Origin: Diplonema papillatum
Lineage: Eukaryota; Euglenozoa; Diplonemea; Diplonemida; Diplonemidae
Assembly (NCBI GenBank): GCA_030068145.1
Contig: JAPJBO010000279.1
Span: forward strand, 124,001 to 188,000
DNA length: 64,000 bases
Direction of reading: 5' to 3'
Each line of letters begins with the position of its first letter. Within the stretch, counting starts at the first letter, position 1. A model generated the notes under the pieces. The model was given only the letters and a program-made list of their open reading frames with translations. It was not told the origin of the DNA and did not search any database. Of the stretch, positions 11,640 through 20,685 are shown piece by piece. The translations under genes were made by a program, and so were the position numbers.

Positions 11640-12100
11640 CAGACCAGACAGACGCGACGCAAATGGGAGACAAACAGATCGCAGGAGCAAAAGACAGTCT
11701 GGTGCCAGCACCCGCGGTAATTCCAGCACTGTCAACCAACCAAACAGAGGAAACCGGTAAACGAGAAAGACGAGAAAGTGTAAAGGATAAGCTTCGCGGC
11801 GTTGAATCCTTGTAGCATCAGCGAACCTCTGCCGCAAAGTTGTCATCCACTCGGCGTCATTTCTAGTCCCCAGTCCCAATGACCCCCCAACCTGTTACAA
11901 ACGGGATACTATCTGAAGTCACCCGCCCCAACAGCGTATACCAATGCTGCTGTTAAAAAGCTCGTAGTTGGATCCAGAGCTCAGGTTTGCAAGGGTGGCC
12001 CAGTTTGCTGGGCATCAGCGTACTGCTGGTATTATTATTATTAAGGCTGGGATAAACCCCTCGCTTCGCTTTCAAGACCTGTGCTCTATGAAAGGTTGTG
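11640..12100 (+). pseudogene. 18S rRNA fragment (V4 and upstream), interrupted
   Basis: Positions 11698-11733 carry the universal small-subunit block (ctggtgccagc, cgcggtaattccagca). After about 200 unrelated bases, 11934-11975 resumes with agcgtatacc and gttaaaaagctcgtagttgg, the region just before V4. It continues through a V4-like segment (tttgctgggcatcagcg, aagacctgtgctctat) that is also present uninterrupted at 41066-41290 on the other strand. Substitutions in the conserved block (cacccgcgg for cagccgcgg) and the split show it is not functional. Confidence 0.7.
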
Positions 12101-12423
12101 TGGGATGTGCCAGCCAGACCAAGCCAAGGGGTGGGGGCGTTCCAGAAGACAGACAGAGAGACGCGACCAAAGTGGGAGACAAAAACAATCACAGGTGCAA
12201 GAGACACGGTAGGAAGTTTGTCACTACTGGAAAAGGCGAAAGCCGACAGCGGACACCATCATGCTGACGATCATGTCACTGTTACAGTTTTCATGTCCGT
12301 GCTGACTCAAAGACACACCAGGTTAAAAGGAAAAAAACCTATCTGACGAGAGGGCCCAAACTCGGCCTTCCCAAAACAACAAAAAAAGTGGAAACAATCT
12401 AAAAAAAGTGCGGTTAGACTGCG

Positions 12424-13035
12424 ATGTCGTTCAACATGTGGGCGGGCGCGTACGCCGCGACCGCGTGCGGGCTGACAACCGCTGGGGTCGGCTTCGGCCT
12501 GGCGCAGGTGATCAAGTCGCACGAGCGGGAGGCGGCGGCGGCCGCGAAGTACGAGCGCATGTCGCGGGGCACCTTCGACGACGTCGGCGACTGGGTTGAC
12601 GCTCCGGGTGAGTGGATCGACAAGGCACTGCCCTTCCCTCCCGCGGCGGCGGCCGCCGTGACCGGTATGGCGCTGTATCGGAAGCTGTTCGACGACGAAG
12701 TGGTGCTGAAGGACCTGGTTTCCCGGACGAAGATCCCGCGCCGGATGCTCATCGGCCCGGCGGTCAAAGTGTCGCTCGCGGCTACGTTCGCCGGCGCCGC
12801 AGCCCTCGCCGCTGCGTCCACCACCGCGTCGCATAGGGCCAGCCAGCTCTCCCCCGCCGAGTACGCGGGGGTCACCCTGCTGGCGACAGCCTGTGGAATC
12901 GTCTTCGTCTGCCCCGTGCTCATACCTGCGAACTACGTCGGCTGCGTCGTCGGCACGGCGCTAGTCCGCCAGTCCCTCATTTCGTCTCGCATCGTCGTTG
13001 CTAACTCGAGGTCCGCTCGATTTGGTGGTGGCTGA
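12424..13035 (+). CDS. 203-aa small membrane protein, family unknown
   Basis: The ATG at 12424 opens a GC-rich, intronless ORF ending at TGA 13033-13035. Hydrophobic stretches lie at residues 5-30, about 71-84, 110-132 and 147-181, consistent with three or four membrane segments. Residues 31-70 are polar (KSHEREAAAAAKYERMSRGT), and 85-108 form a charged segment (KLFDDEVVLKDLVS, then KIPRR). I do not recognise the family. The strongest support that it is real is downstream: residues ~80-203 and the 3' flank are duplicated several times, one copy still almost fully open and preserving the same protein sequence. Codon use and GC content match the ATPase and fucosidase genes and contrast with the AT-richer spacer. 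Its location and function cannot be inferred beyond a membrane protein. Confidence 0.65.
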   Translation: MSFNMWAGAYAATACGLTTAGVGFGLAQVIKSHEREAAAAAKYERMSRGTFDDVGDWVDAPGEWIDKALPFPPAAAAAVTGMALYRKLFDDEVVLKDLVSRTKIPRRMLIGPAVKVSLAATFAGAAALAAASTTASHRASQLSPAEYAGVTLLATACGIVFVCPVLIPANYVGCVVGTALVRQSLISSRIVVANSRSARFGGG

Positions 13036-13064
13036 GGGCCGTCTTGAAGCAGATGCAACCATGT

Positions 13065-13266
13065 TGCCATTAGCAGAGGGATACATGCCGACTAGCTCAG
13101 CATTCCCAGGCTGAGCAACTCGTGCTAGCAAGGAGTTAACCAACATGGCTCGTCGAGGAAATACGGGACTCTAACCCTCTGTGGATACCCATTCCAGGAG
13201 ACTTACCTCAACGCCAGTTGTTGTCCCCAAGCAGCTTGCGCCACATTCCGGATATCCGTAGAACAC
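13065..13266 (+). repeat. two dispersed segments joined in the 3' flank
   Basis: 13065-13150 (gcatacatgccgac region, then gcaaggagttaaccaacatg) matches 16947-17045. 13154-13266 (ccctctgtggatacccattc, gatatccgtagaacaccggt) matches 57731-57843. They abut here but are separate elsewhere, so they are distinct dispersed repeats. Confidence 0.7.
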
Positions 13267-13314
13267 CGGTTCAGGCTATTGCAACATCAGGGATTCTGGT
13301 GTCTTTGAGTTGCC

Positions 13315-13869
13315 ATGAAAATACGTCTCTGCTGTAAGACGTGTCGCATATCTCGCAGGCTCGTCTTTGTCCGGCGGCTGCATCGCCACTTCGGCTCGAT
13401 TATGAAGCTGAAGGCCGTCTCCAAGCGGAATCGTCTTTTTCTGCCCTGTGCTCATCCCTGCGAACTGCGTCGTCGGCACAGCGCTGGTCCGCCAGTCCCT
13501 CATTTCGTCCCTACGGCAATGGCGCTGTATTGGAAGCTGTTCGACGACGAAGTGGTGCTGAAGGACCTGGTTTCGCGGACGAAGATCCCGCGCCGGATGC
13601 TCATCGGGCCGGCGGTCAAAGTGTGGCTCGCGGCGGCGTTCGCCGGCGCCGCAGCCCTCGCCGCAGCGACCGCCACCGCGTCGCATAGGGCCAGCCAGCT
13701 CTCCCCCGCCGAGTACGCGGGGGTCACCCTGCTGGCGACACCTGTGGAATCGTCTTCGTCTGCCCCGTGCTCATACCTGCGAACTACGTCAGCGCTGGTC
13801 CGCCAGTCCCTCATTTCGTCGCGCTTCGCCGTTGCAAACGCCAGGTCGGCTCGATTTGGTGGTAGCTGA
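13315..13869 (+). pseudogene. partial tandem copy of the 203-aa membrane protein gene
   Basis: From 13513 the sequence repeats residues ~80-203 of the upstream gene, including ALYWKLFDDEVVLKDLVSRT and SQLSPAEYAGVTLLAT. One base lost in the GCGACA(G)CC segment shifts the frame through the next ~20 codons, and a later 17-base loss restores it, so the reading still ends with ARFGGS and the same TGA. 13315-13512 is itself a shorter copy of the gene's last codons. The N-terminal ~80 residues are absent, so it cannot make the full protein unless spliced to another exon. I treat it as a pseudogene or alternative 3' exon. Confidence 0.65.
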
Positions 13870-15310
13870 AGGCCGTCTCGAAGCACAGGCAACCAATCGC
13901 GCGCATATTGTCATTGCAACATCAGTGATCCTGGTGTCTTTGAGTTGCCATGAACAAGCGTCTCTGCTGTAAAACGCGTCGTATATCTCGCGGGCTTGTC
14001 TTCGTCCAGCGGCTGCATCGACAGGAGGGCTCGATTGTGGAGCTGAACGCCGTCTCGAAGCGGAAAATCGTCTTCGTCTGCCCTGTGCTCATCCTGCGAA
14101 CGACGTCGGCTGTGTCGTCGGCACAGCGCTGGTCCGCCAGTCTCTCATTTCGCCTCGCATCGTCGTTGCTAACGCCAGGTCGGTTCGATTTGTCGGCGGA
14201 ACGCCGATCTCGAAGCAGAGGCAACCAATCGTCCACACATTGTCATTGCAACATCAGGGATCCTGGTGTCTTTGAACTGCCATGAAAAAGCGTCTCTGCT
14301 GGAAGACGCGTCGCATACCTCGCGGACTCGTCTTTGTCCAGTGGCTGCATCGCCAGGTCAGCTCGATTAAGTAGCTGATGCCGTCTCGAAGCAGAGGCAA
14401 CCAATCGCGCATATTGCCATTGCAACATCAGGGATCCTGGTGTCTTTGAGTTGCCATGAACAAGCGTCTCTGCTGTAAAACGCGTCGTATATCTCGCGGG
14501 CTTGTCTTCGTCCAGCGGCTGCATCGACAGGAGGGCTCGATTGTGGAGCTGAACGCCGTCTCGAAGCGGAAAATCGTCTTCGTCTGCCCTGTGCTCATCC
14601 TGCGAACGACGTCGGCTGTGTCGTCGGCACAGCGCTGGTCCGCCAGTCTCTCATTTCGCCTCGCATCGTCGTTGCTAACGCCAGGTCGGCTCGATTTGTC
14701 GGCGGAACGCTGATCTCGAAGCAGAGGCAACCAATCGTCCACACATTGTCATTGCAACATCAGGGATCCTGGTGTCTTTGAACTGCCATGAAAAAGCGTC
14801 TCTGCTGGAAGACGCGTCGGACTCGTCTTTGTCCAGTGGCTGCATCGCCAGGTCAGCTCGATTAAGTAGCTGATGCCGTCTCGAAGCAGAGGCAACCAAT
14901 CGTCCACACATTGTCATTGCAACATCAGGGATCCTGGTGTCTTTGAGTTGCCATGAAAAAGCGTCTCTGCTATAAGACGCGTCGTATATCTTGCGGGCTT
15001 GTCTTTGTCCAGCGGCTGCATCGCCAGTGGCTGAATGCCGTCTCGAGAGGCAACCAATCGTGCACGCATTGCCCGACGCCCCATGCAACACTGCACCCGA
15101 GATCTTGGTGACTTATGAAAAGCATCTCTGCTCTGCTGCAATACGCGTCGTATACCTCGCGGGCTTGTCTTTGTCCTGCGGATTACATCGCGCATACTGC
15201 GTCGCCAGGTGGGCTATTTGGTGGCTAACGGCCTTCTAGAGGCAGAGGCAAGCAATCGTGCACTCATCGCCCAACGCCCCATTGCGACATCCGGGATTCT
15301 CGTGTCTTGA
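13870..15310 (+). repeat. tandem array of decayed gene-3'-end units
   Basis: Units begin around gcaacatcagggatcctggt, continue gagttgccatgaa and aagcgtctctgctg, and in the longer ones end with the last ~40 codons of the 203-aa gene (tcgtcttcgtctgcc, gtccgccagtctctcatttc). Unit starts lie near 13285, 13918, 14249, 14427, 14756, 14928, 15080 and 15285. 13922-14427 and 14428-14933 are a near-identical 506-bp tandem pair, so that step is recent; outer units are more diverged. Coding capacity is lost. Confidence 0.75.
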
Positions 15311-15518
15311 GTGGGGAAATGGCGAGCTAAGCCGTGGCGTTTTCGCTTGCGTCCTGGATCTAGCTCAACGTAAAAGCAGCCAGACTCTGTCGCTTCATCA
15401 CGTTCGTTTTGTATCCACGCTGTGCATTTGACAAGCTCTATTTTACGAGGGAACGAACCTGTAAGAGTGCCAACGCTACTCTTTCAATAACGTACATATA
15501 AAAGGTGTCACGGGATAA

Positions 15519-15950
15519 GCCGGCAGCCGCTGCTTAACGGAAAAGGAGACGGCGACGACCGGACGGGCGACCAAGAGGCCGCCACCAACGCCAGGAACCA
15601 GCGAACGACCAGCGCTGAAGAAGAGGGTGCTCGGCACCCCGAAGGAAGGCCCGATCGCCGGCCGCAAGCGGAAGAAGACGAAGGCGACCACACCCGACTC
15701 AGGGGTGCATCGAAGGAAGAAGAAGGTACCGAGGGCAAGCAGCTCTCAGAAACGACCGGGGACCACGGGCACACCAATGCCCTCGAAAGTGGAAAACGGG
15801 CACTCCTGCCCGCCCTCGTGCTCGCCGACTCAGTCTTTGGAATCGCAAGAAAGCCAAACCCCGCTAGCTCCACAAATGCTCGACCTTGACGACGCAATGG
15901 CAGGTGACGACGTCATCCGAGAACCTGACTTTCAAGGCAGTGCATGCTAA
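15519..15950 (+). CDS. Lys/Pro-rich open exon, copy 1
   Basis: The frame is open from just after TAA at 15516 to TAA at 15948-15950. It reads a basic segment (RPALKKRVLGTPKEGPIAGR, then KRKKTKATTPDSG) followed by a Pro/Ser stretch and an acidic end (MLDLDDAMAGDDVI). Clusters such as GRKRKK look like nuclear-localisation signals. There is no ATG at the start, and the conserved block begins after an AG preceded by CTTAAC, which resembles a branch point plus 3' splice site. The same exon recurs at 15990-16394. I infer an internal or terminal exon of a nuclear-type protein, or a duplicated exon relic; the function is unknown. Confidence 0.4.
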   Translation, partial: AGSRCLTEKETATTGRATKRPPPTPGTSERPALKKRVLGTPKEGPIAGRKRKKTKATTPDSGVHRRKKKVPRASSSQKRPGTTGTPMPSKVENGHSCPPSCSPTQSLESQESQTPLAPQMLDLDDAMAGDDVIREPDFQGSAC

Positions 15951-15995
15951 TCCATGTGGTTCATGTACTTAAAAGAACTCAATGCTTAACGGCTT
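15942..15995 (+). repeat. short dispersed repeat after exon copy 1
   Basis: gtgcatgctaatccatgtgg followed by ttcatgtacttaaaagaact and caatgcttaacg occurs here, at 16411-16465 and at 53260-53312. In the first two places it follows the Lys/Pro-rich exon directly; at 53 kb it stands alone. Confidence 0.75.
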
Positions 15996-16394
15996 ATCAC
16001 CGTAGCGAAGCAGAAGACGGCGACGACCGGACGGGCAGCCAAGAGGCCGCCACCAACGCCAGGGACCGGCGAACGACCAGCGTTGAAAAAGAGGTTGCTC
16101 GGCACCCCGAAGGAGAGCCCGATCGCCGGCCGCAAGCGGAAGAAGCGCGCGAAGGCGACCACACCCGAGTCAGGGGTGCAACGAAGAAAGAGGAAGGACC
16201 TTAAAGCAAGCAGCTACCAGAAACGTCCGACGTCCCCAAGCACTCCAGTGCCCTCGAGAGTGAAAAACGTGCAAGCCTGTCCGCACCTGTGCCCCCCCAC
16301 GCAATCCCCGGAACCGCAAGAAAGCCCAGCGCCCCTGGCGCCACAAGTACTCGACCTTGACGACGCAATGACAGGTGACGACGTCATAAAGTAA
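15990..16394 (+). CDS. Lys/Pro-rich open exon, copy 2
   Basis: This is a tandem copy of 15519-15950 at about 75-80% identity by eye, still open throughout and keeping the charge pattern: RPALKKRLLGTPKESPIAGR, KRKKRAK, a Pro-rich middle, and VLDLDDAMTGDDVIK before TAA. Differences between copies include an in-frame two-codon change after KRKK, so reading frame appears conserved, which suggests both were under protein-level selection for some time. It is preceded by CTTAACGG...CGTAG, again like a 3' splice site. Confidence 0.4.
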   Translation, partial: RLITVAKQKTATTGRAAKRPPPTPGTGERPALKKRLLGTPKESPIAGRKRKKRAKATTPESGVQRRKRKDLKASSYQKRPTSPSTPVPSRVKNVQACPHLCPPTQSPEPQESPAPLAPQVLDLDDAMTGDDVIK

Positions 16395-16842
16395 CCTTAA
16401 GCGGCGACACAGTGCATGCTAATCCATGTGGTTCATGTACTTAAAAGAACTCAATGCTCAACGGCTTATCACGTGGGCGGCCCTGAGATTACCCCCTCAG
16501 GTGACACCACTTTATCTTTAGCCATACTTCAACTTTCTTTCTTCCAACCCGGTCTCAATTCATTACCGGTAACGGGAAGTCGGGAAACCGGCCCCAATTT
16601 AATCCCTGATTGGATCCTAGACGTGTTTCTGACAGAAGATCTGTTTATGTCCGACCGAGAACGAGATGCAAAACAGGGCTTCTCTCCCTCGAAACACTCC
16701 TTGCTCCTTGCTTACAGTTGGAATTGCGGCCAACACAAAAAGTCATCGACAACTTGGTTCTTCGTACACGCCCTTGCTGCTGCGACGTGAGAGACTGACA
16801 ACACGGAACCCGCAAACCCGCAGCAATTCGATGCAGCTCAAG

Positions 16843-16945
16843 GGACAAGAGATGGACCTGATAGACCGTGGTGGACCGTGATTCACTGTGATAACCAGCG
16901 GCAGGCACTTCGATGCAGTTTCAAGCGATAGGGACGGACCGGCTC
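16843..16945 (+). repeat. dispersed repeat C
   Basis: The core is gatagaccgtggtggaccgt, gattcactgtgata and cagcggcaggcacttcgatg, ending gggacggaccggctca. Close copies lie at 33640-33778, 38770-38890, 50826-50990 (inverse) and 60409-60540 (inverse). The tandem array at 43000-43370 uses the same cagcaggcagttc-type core. The left part, a series of GACCGTG/CACGGTC-like steps, can fold on itself. Confidence 0.75.
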
Positions 16946-17359
16946 ATGTTCGCTTTTACGTTCAGCGCTAGCCTAGCCAGGAGAACCAACTCAGCATTCC
17001 CAACTCGTGTTAGCAAGGAGTTAGCCGACATGGCTCGTCGATGAAATACAGGATCGCATTCCTGTGGATCCACCCGCCATATAGACCATGATGATGTACC
17101 ATCATTTGGGTTAGAATGCACAGAATCTGTGGCAGTGATGGCAATTCCATGCTCTAGGTCGACCTGCAATGATTTGAGGTTAGAAAACTCCGATCGACAG
17201 ACAATTCGATGCACCGAGAAAGCCCACCACACGCGTTTGTGGAGGAATACCCACATTTTACCCAGGTTTCCAAATAACTTCTGAACCAGGGAACGGGAAG
17301 GAAGAAGGTACGTGCGCTCGGCTGAAGGCCGGCGCGGGGCGAGACTGGAGGCCGCAGTT

Positions 17360-17545
17360 AAAGTTCGGGAAACAGTAAAGTTCGGGCGCAGCTCAGTTCG
17401 GGCGATGCTAAGTCGGGTGATGCAAGTTTCTGGTCAAGTTCGGGCGAAGCAAAGTTCGGGCGCAGCTGAGTTCGGGTGAAGCTAAGTTCTGGTGAAGCAA
17501 AGTTCGGGCGTAGCAAAGTTCGGGCGCAGCTGAGTTGCAAATTTC
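17360..17545. repeat. GTTCGGGC minisatellite
   Basis: About ten irregular units of 15-20 bases share aagttcgggcg(c/a)agc. A related composition (ggttcgggtttgcacaaacg) forms the longer minisatellite at 59900-60260. Confidence 0.7.
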
Positions 17546-17589
17546 GGGCACATTGGGCCCCGAAACGCAACAAACCTCGAAAACAATCT

Positions 17590-17672
17590 TCGACCGCAAA
17601 AGTGTGATGGCGGGGTTCGAACCAGGGCCTACCGGCCTGAAGGCCGACGCCCGCTCACTCTGCCACCCCCTT
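17590..17672 (-). other. tRNA-like A/B-box sequence
   Basis: On the minus strand TGGCAGAGTGAG fits an internal A box and GGTTCGAACCC is a perfect B box, starting about 42 bases later, close to tRNA spacing; a TTTT follows. Acceptor and anticodon stems do not pair properly, so it is a degenerate tRNA pseudogene or a tRNA-derived retroposon head. It lies immediately beside retroposon A4. Confidence 0.35.
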
Positions 17673-17678
17673 GGCAGG

Positions 17679-17905
17679 AAAAATACTCGAGGGGCTGCCT
17701 TGTGCTTACTTCGAAGGAGGCTAGAGGGGGAGAAACAATACAACTACAAAATGGGTCTTTTTTGTTGAACGCTTACGCCCGCCACTAAACCCAGATTCAC
17801 CTGTGTTTCGTGTGGGCTACAGCACATTTACCTCCTTTGATCTTTGCAACTGGCAGCCTCCTCAAGCATTTCCTACAAAGCAGGTGCTTATACAAAAAAA
17901 AAAAA
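17679..17905 (+). mobile_element. retroposon family A, copy A4 (sense on plus)
   Basis: The element reads aaaaatactcgaggggctgc, ggaggctagagggggag, tttgttgaacgcttacgccc, tgtgtttcgtgtgggctac, and ends caggtgcttatac plus 12 A. This is one of two copies in this orientation and defines the poly(A) 3' end of the family. Confidence 0.8.
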
Positions 17906-18052
17906 GCTATCTCCGCACTAGTATCTCGTCCAAAAACAATACACTTTCACAACTTAGAAAAGCCGGGTTGGCTCGAATAGAGGCTATTCACATTGCATAT
18001 TCACAGGACCTCCAGTCTCGAACAAGAACAAAGAATTGTTGTAAGCACCAAA

Positions 18053-20251
18053 ATGGGACGCGACGAAGAGATGGGAGAGCATGAGCCTCTCCTGAAGGGA
18101 AGCGCGAAGAACGTGCAGAAAGTGCGCATCCGGCTGCACAACCTGTGCTGCCGGATGGAGCTGAAACTGATCGCGGCGGCGTTGGACGGGAAGCCCGGCG
18201 TGCAGTCCCACGAGGACAACGTGCTGGGCAGAGTCTGTGAAGTCTTGTACGACTCCTCGATGATCACGCCGGCCGAGATCGTCGTGATCCTCAACAGCTA
18301 CAATTTGGGGGCGTCCATCAAAGAGAAGAGTGCGTCCGACAACCAGTCCAACGCGCCGATGACGGCCTGCTGCCTGGAGGTCTTGGGCATGCCGCTGACC
18401 CACATCTTCGCAGCGGAAACCGCGCTCGCCGTCGGTTCGTACGTCACGGGGTGGAGCTTCCTCCTCTCGCTCGCGGTCGTCGTCGGGTGCGGGGACCTTG
18501 CGTTGAAGGTCTGGCGGCGGACGCTTGCGCTCAAGGCCATCTCCCTCGACATGCCGACGCTCATCTTCACCGCGGCCGTCGGCGCTTTGAAGCTCGGCAA
18601 AGCCTCGGAAGCTTTCGCGATGCTCTGGCTCTTCGCAGGGAGCACCCTCGCTGAGCACGCAGTGCTCGCGCTGGCCCGGTCCAAAGTGGAAGGCTGCGGA
18701 GACGTGCTACCACGTTCTGCGGTTCTCTACGACACCGGCGAGGAGGTGCCGCTCTCGTTTCTGACGGAAGGCTCGCGGATTTTCGTCCGCACGGGCGAGG
18801 CAATACCCGCCGACGGCACCGTCTTCAAGTATTCCGGATACGTCGACGAATCAGCGATCACCGGCGAACCGAATCCGAAGCGGAAGGTGATTGGATCAGA
18901 GGTCGTCACGGGAGGTGTCGTGCAGGATGGTCCCCTGGGGATCACCGTGACGGCGACGCCGGACCAGTCGCTGGTGGCTGGGATCCAACAGATGGTCGAA
19001 TCCGCAGCATCCACGCGCACCGCGACCCACCGTCTCCTCGACGAGTTCGGCCACCGGTACTCGGTGTGCATCATCTCCGCCGCCGCCGCGGTATTCCTGT
19101 TCTCGCTAGTCACCGGCGGAGACTCGACCGCCGCGCTGCACCGAGCCCTGGTGCTCCTCGTACTCGGCTGCCCTTGCGCCCTGGTGACGGCGGCCCCTAT
19201 AGTGACCACCTGCGGGATCGCCGGCTCCGCAAAGCGCGGGGTTCTCATTAAAAGCGCGCGGGCGCTCGAGCAGCTGGCGACGGTGAGGTCGGTGTGCTTC
19301 GACAAGACTGGGACGATCACCGATGGGCGGTTCTCCGTTGTTGACGACTGGACGGCGAGCGACGCCTCGGTCGACGACGTCAAGAAGGTCATCGCCCTCG
19401 AAGCCGCGTCCACCCACCCGTTAGCCATGTCGATCGTCTCGTCCTTCACGGGCTGCATGACGGAAGCAGTCGAACACCTCGGCAAGACCCTCGCCCTCCC
19501 CAAGGTCGATGAGTTTTCGATCGTCGAGGGAGTCGGCGTCCGCGGCAAGGTCTTGGGGGTCCCCGTGGCCGTCGGCAACGAGAAGTTCCTCTCGCAGCCC
19601 GGCGAGGCGCCGGTGCCGGTTCCCGAGGACCTGCGCCGGTTCATCGGCGAAAACAGGAGGCAGGCGAAGACGCTCGTGTTCGGCGTCTGCGGCGGGGCGG
19701 TGGTAAAGGCGTGGACGCTGTTCGACACGCCGCGGGCGAACAGCAAAGAGGCGCTGTCGCAGCTCCACAGCTTGAACCTGCTCACGGCGATTCTGTCCGG
19801 GGATCGTACGGACGTGGTCCGGTCGGTTGCGGACACAGTGTTCGCGCGGAGCTACCACGGGGACCTGCTGCCGAAGGACAAGGTGCTGAAGATCATCGAA
19901 TACGCGAAGCGGGGCCCTGTGTGCTTCGTCGGGGATGGCGTCAACGACGCGCCGGCCCTCGCCTCCGCAGACGTCGGCTGGGCCATCGGCAGCGGCGCCG
20001 CGATGGCCGCGTCGTCGGCCGACGTCGTCGAGACCCGCGACGACCTGACCGCCGTGCCGGCCACGATCCAGCACTCGCGGAAGTGCCACACGCTCCTCAA
20101 GCAGAACGTGGCCATCGCGGTCGGGCCGAAGCTGTTCCTCGCTGTGTACTCCATCTTCGCCACTGCGTCCACGCCTCTTTGGCTTGCCGTGCTTTTCGAC
20201 TCCGGTTGCTTGCTCCTCGTCCTCTTGAACGGCATGCGGGCTCTGTTCTGA
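18053..20251 (+). CDS. Zn/Cd-transporting P1B-2 ATPase (HMA2/HMA4-like)
   Basis: This 732-residue heavy-metal pump uses ATP to export or compartmentalise Zn2+ or Cd2+ across a membrane. I chose the ATG at 18053 (ccaaaATGG context); the frame is open 20 codons upstream but without ATG. Residues 24-90 form an HMA-type domain with LCC..E (C32, C33, E36), as in plant zinc pumps. The A-domain TGEPNPK is at 270-276, the ion-site CPC at 373-375, the phosphorylated Asp in DKTGT at 417, the HP motif at 455-456 and GDGVNDAP from 627. A Lys in TM7 (PKLFLA, K693) and Asp in TM8 (FDSG, D716) match the P1B-2 Zn/Cd signature, not the Cu-type. The C-terminus is short, without the Cys/His-rich tail of plant HMA2/4. 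All core motifs are intact, so it looks functional. Two decayed copies of codons near its 3' end lie downstream. Confidence 0.93.
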   Translation: MGRDEEMGEHEPLLKGSAKNVQKVRIRLHNLCCRMELKLIAAALDGKPGVQSHEDNVLGRVCEVLYDSSMITPAEIVVILNSYNLGASIKEKSASDNQSNAPMTACCLEVLGMPLTHIFAAETALAVGSYVTGWSFLLSLAVVVGCGDLALKVWRRTLALKAISLDMPTLIFTAAVGALKLGKASEAFAMLWLFAGSTLAEHAVLALARSKVEGCGDVLPRSAVLYDTGEEVPLSFLTEGSRIFVRTGEAIPADGTVFKYSGYVDESAITGEPNPKRKVIGSEVVTGGVVQDGPLGITVTATPDQSLVAGIQQMVESAASTRTATHRLLDEFGHRYSVCIISAAAAVFLFSLVTGGDSTAALHRALVLLVLGCPCALVTAAPIVTTCGIAGSAKRGVLIKSARALEQLATVRSVCFDKTGTITDGRFSVVDDWTASDASVDDVKKVIALEAASTHPLAMSIVSSFTGCMTEAVEHLGKTLALPKVDEFSIVEGVGVRGKVLGVPVAVGNEKFLSQPGEAPVPVPEDLRRFIGENRRQAKTLVFGVCGGAVVKAWTLFDTPRANSKEALSQLHSLNLLTAILSGDRTDVVRSVADTVFARSYHGDLLPKDKVLKIIEYAKRGPVCFVGDGVNDAPALASADVGWAIGSGAAMAASSADVVETRDDLTAVPATIQHSRKCHTLLKQNVAIAVGPKLFLAVYSIFATASTPLWLAVLFDSGCLLLVLLNGMRALF

Positions 20252-20284
20252 TACAGATCGTACTCTTTTTTGTGTCAACAGGGC

Positions 20285-20442
20285 ATTGGCATTGTTGGTA
20301 CTAGAAATTGGTAGTTGGCAGCGCAGTACATGAAACTTACCAAAGCAGGTGACATCCGCGAGTTCCGGCCACGATCTGGCACTCGCGGAAGTGCCACACC
20401 CCCCTACCGAGCAAGCAGAACGTCGCCATTGCGGTCGGTCTC
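20285..20442 (+). pseudogene. repeat G joined to a fragment of the ATPase 3' end (copy 1)
   Basis: 20290-20352 is dispersed repeat G (agttggcagcgcagtacatg, aaacttaccaaagcaggtga). It runs directly into 20363-20442, a diverged copy of ATPase bases 20054-20135 (ggccacgatc, cactcgcggaagtgccacac, gcagaacgtc). Coding frame is lost. Retroposon A5 follows at once. Confidence 0.8.
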
Positions 20443-20680
20443 TTTTTTGTTGTATAAGCACCTGCTTTGTAGGAAATGCTTGAGGAGACTGCCGGTTGCG
20501 ATAGATCAAAGGAGGTAAAATCCTGTGTAAAATGTGCTGTAGCCCACACGACACACAGGTAAATCTGGGTTTAGTGGCGGGCGTAAGCGTTCAACAAAAA
20601 AGACCCACTTTGTAGTTGTATTGTTTTCTCCCCCTCTAGCCTCCTTCGAAATGAGCACAAGGTAGTCCCTCGAGTATTTT
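20443..20680 (-). mobile_element. retroposon family A, copy A5
   Basis: It has the plus-strand layout T-run, tgtataagcacctgctttgt, ... ctcgagtatttt. It carries a small internal duplication (taaaatcctgtgtaaaatgt). It sits exactly between the two ATPase-fragment repeats (20285-20442 and 20686-20826), so those two segments form direct repeats around it. Confidence 0.8.
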
Positions 20681-20685
20681 GTTAA

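Larger units (their letters stand above)
9509..11690. other. intergenic, repeats and palindromes
   Basis: No gene is supported. The stretch holds a partial D tail (10040-10090), two strong palindromes (10078-10117 and 10149-10177), a repeat F relative (10208-10300), and retroposon A copies A2 (10654-10867) and A3 (11183-11330). Confidence 0.5.
16471..17590. other. intergenic
   Basis: No gene is supported. The stretch holds repeat C (16843-16945), a segment shared with 13065-13150 (16947-17045), and a short-unit minisatellite at 17360-17545 built on aagttcgggcg and gcagctgagttcggg. Confidence 0.5.

Noticed and set aside
17590-17672. Functional tRNA gene
   Set aside because: A and B boxes are present but acceptor and anticodon stems do not pair and no anticodon loop with a proper U33 can be placed.
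17679-17905. Family A as a spliceosomal introner
   Set aside because: The ends lack GT...AG in either orientation with matched duplications, and copies end in poly(A) within intergenic T-runs, which fits retroposition better.
18727-19836. Long minus-strand ORFs opposite the ATPase (also 19421-20554)
   Set aside because: They are shadows of a GC-rich coding strand with all P-type ATPase motifs.
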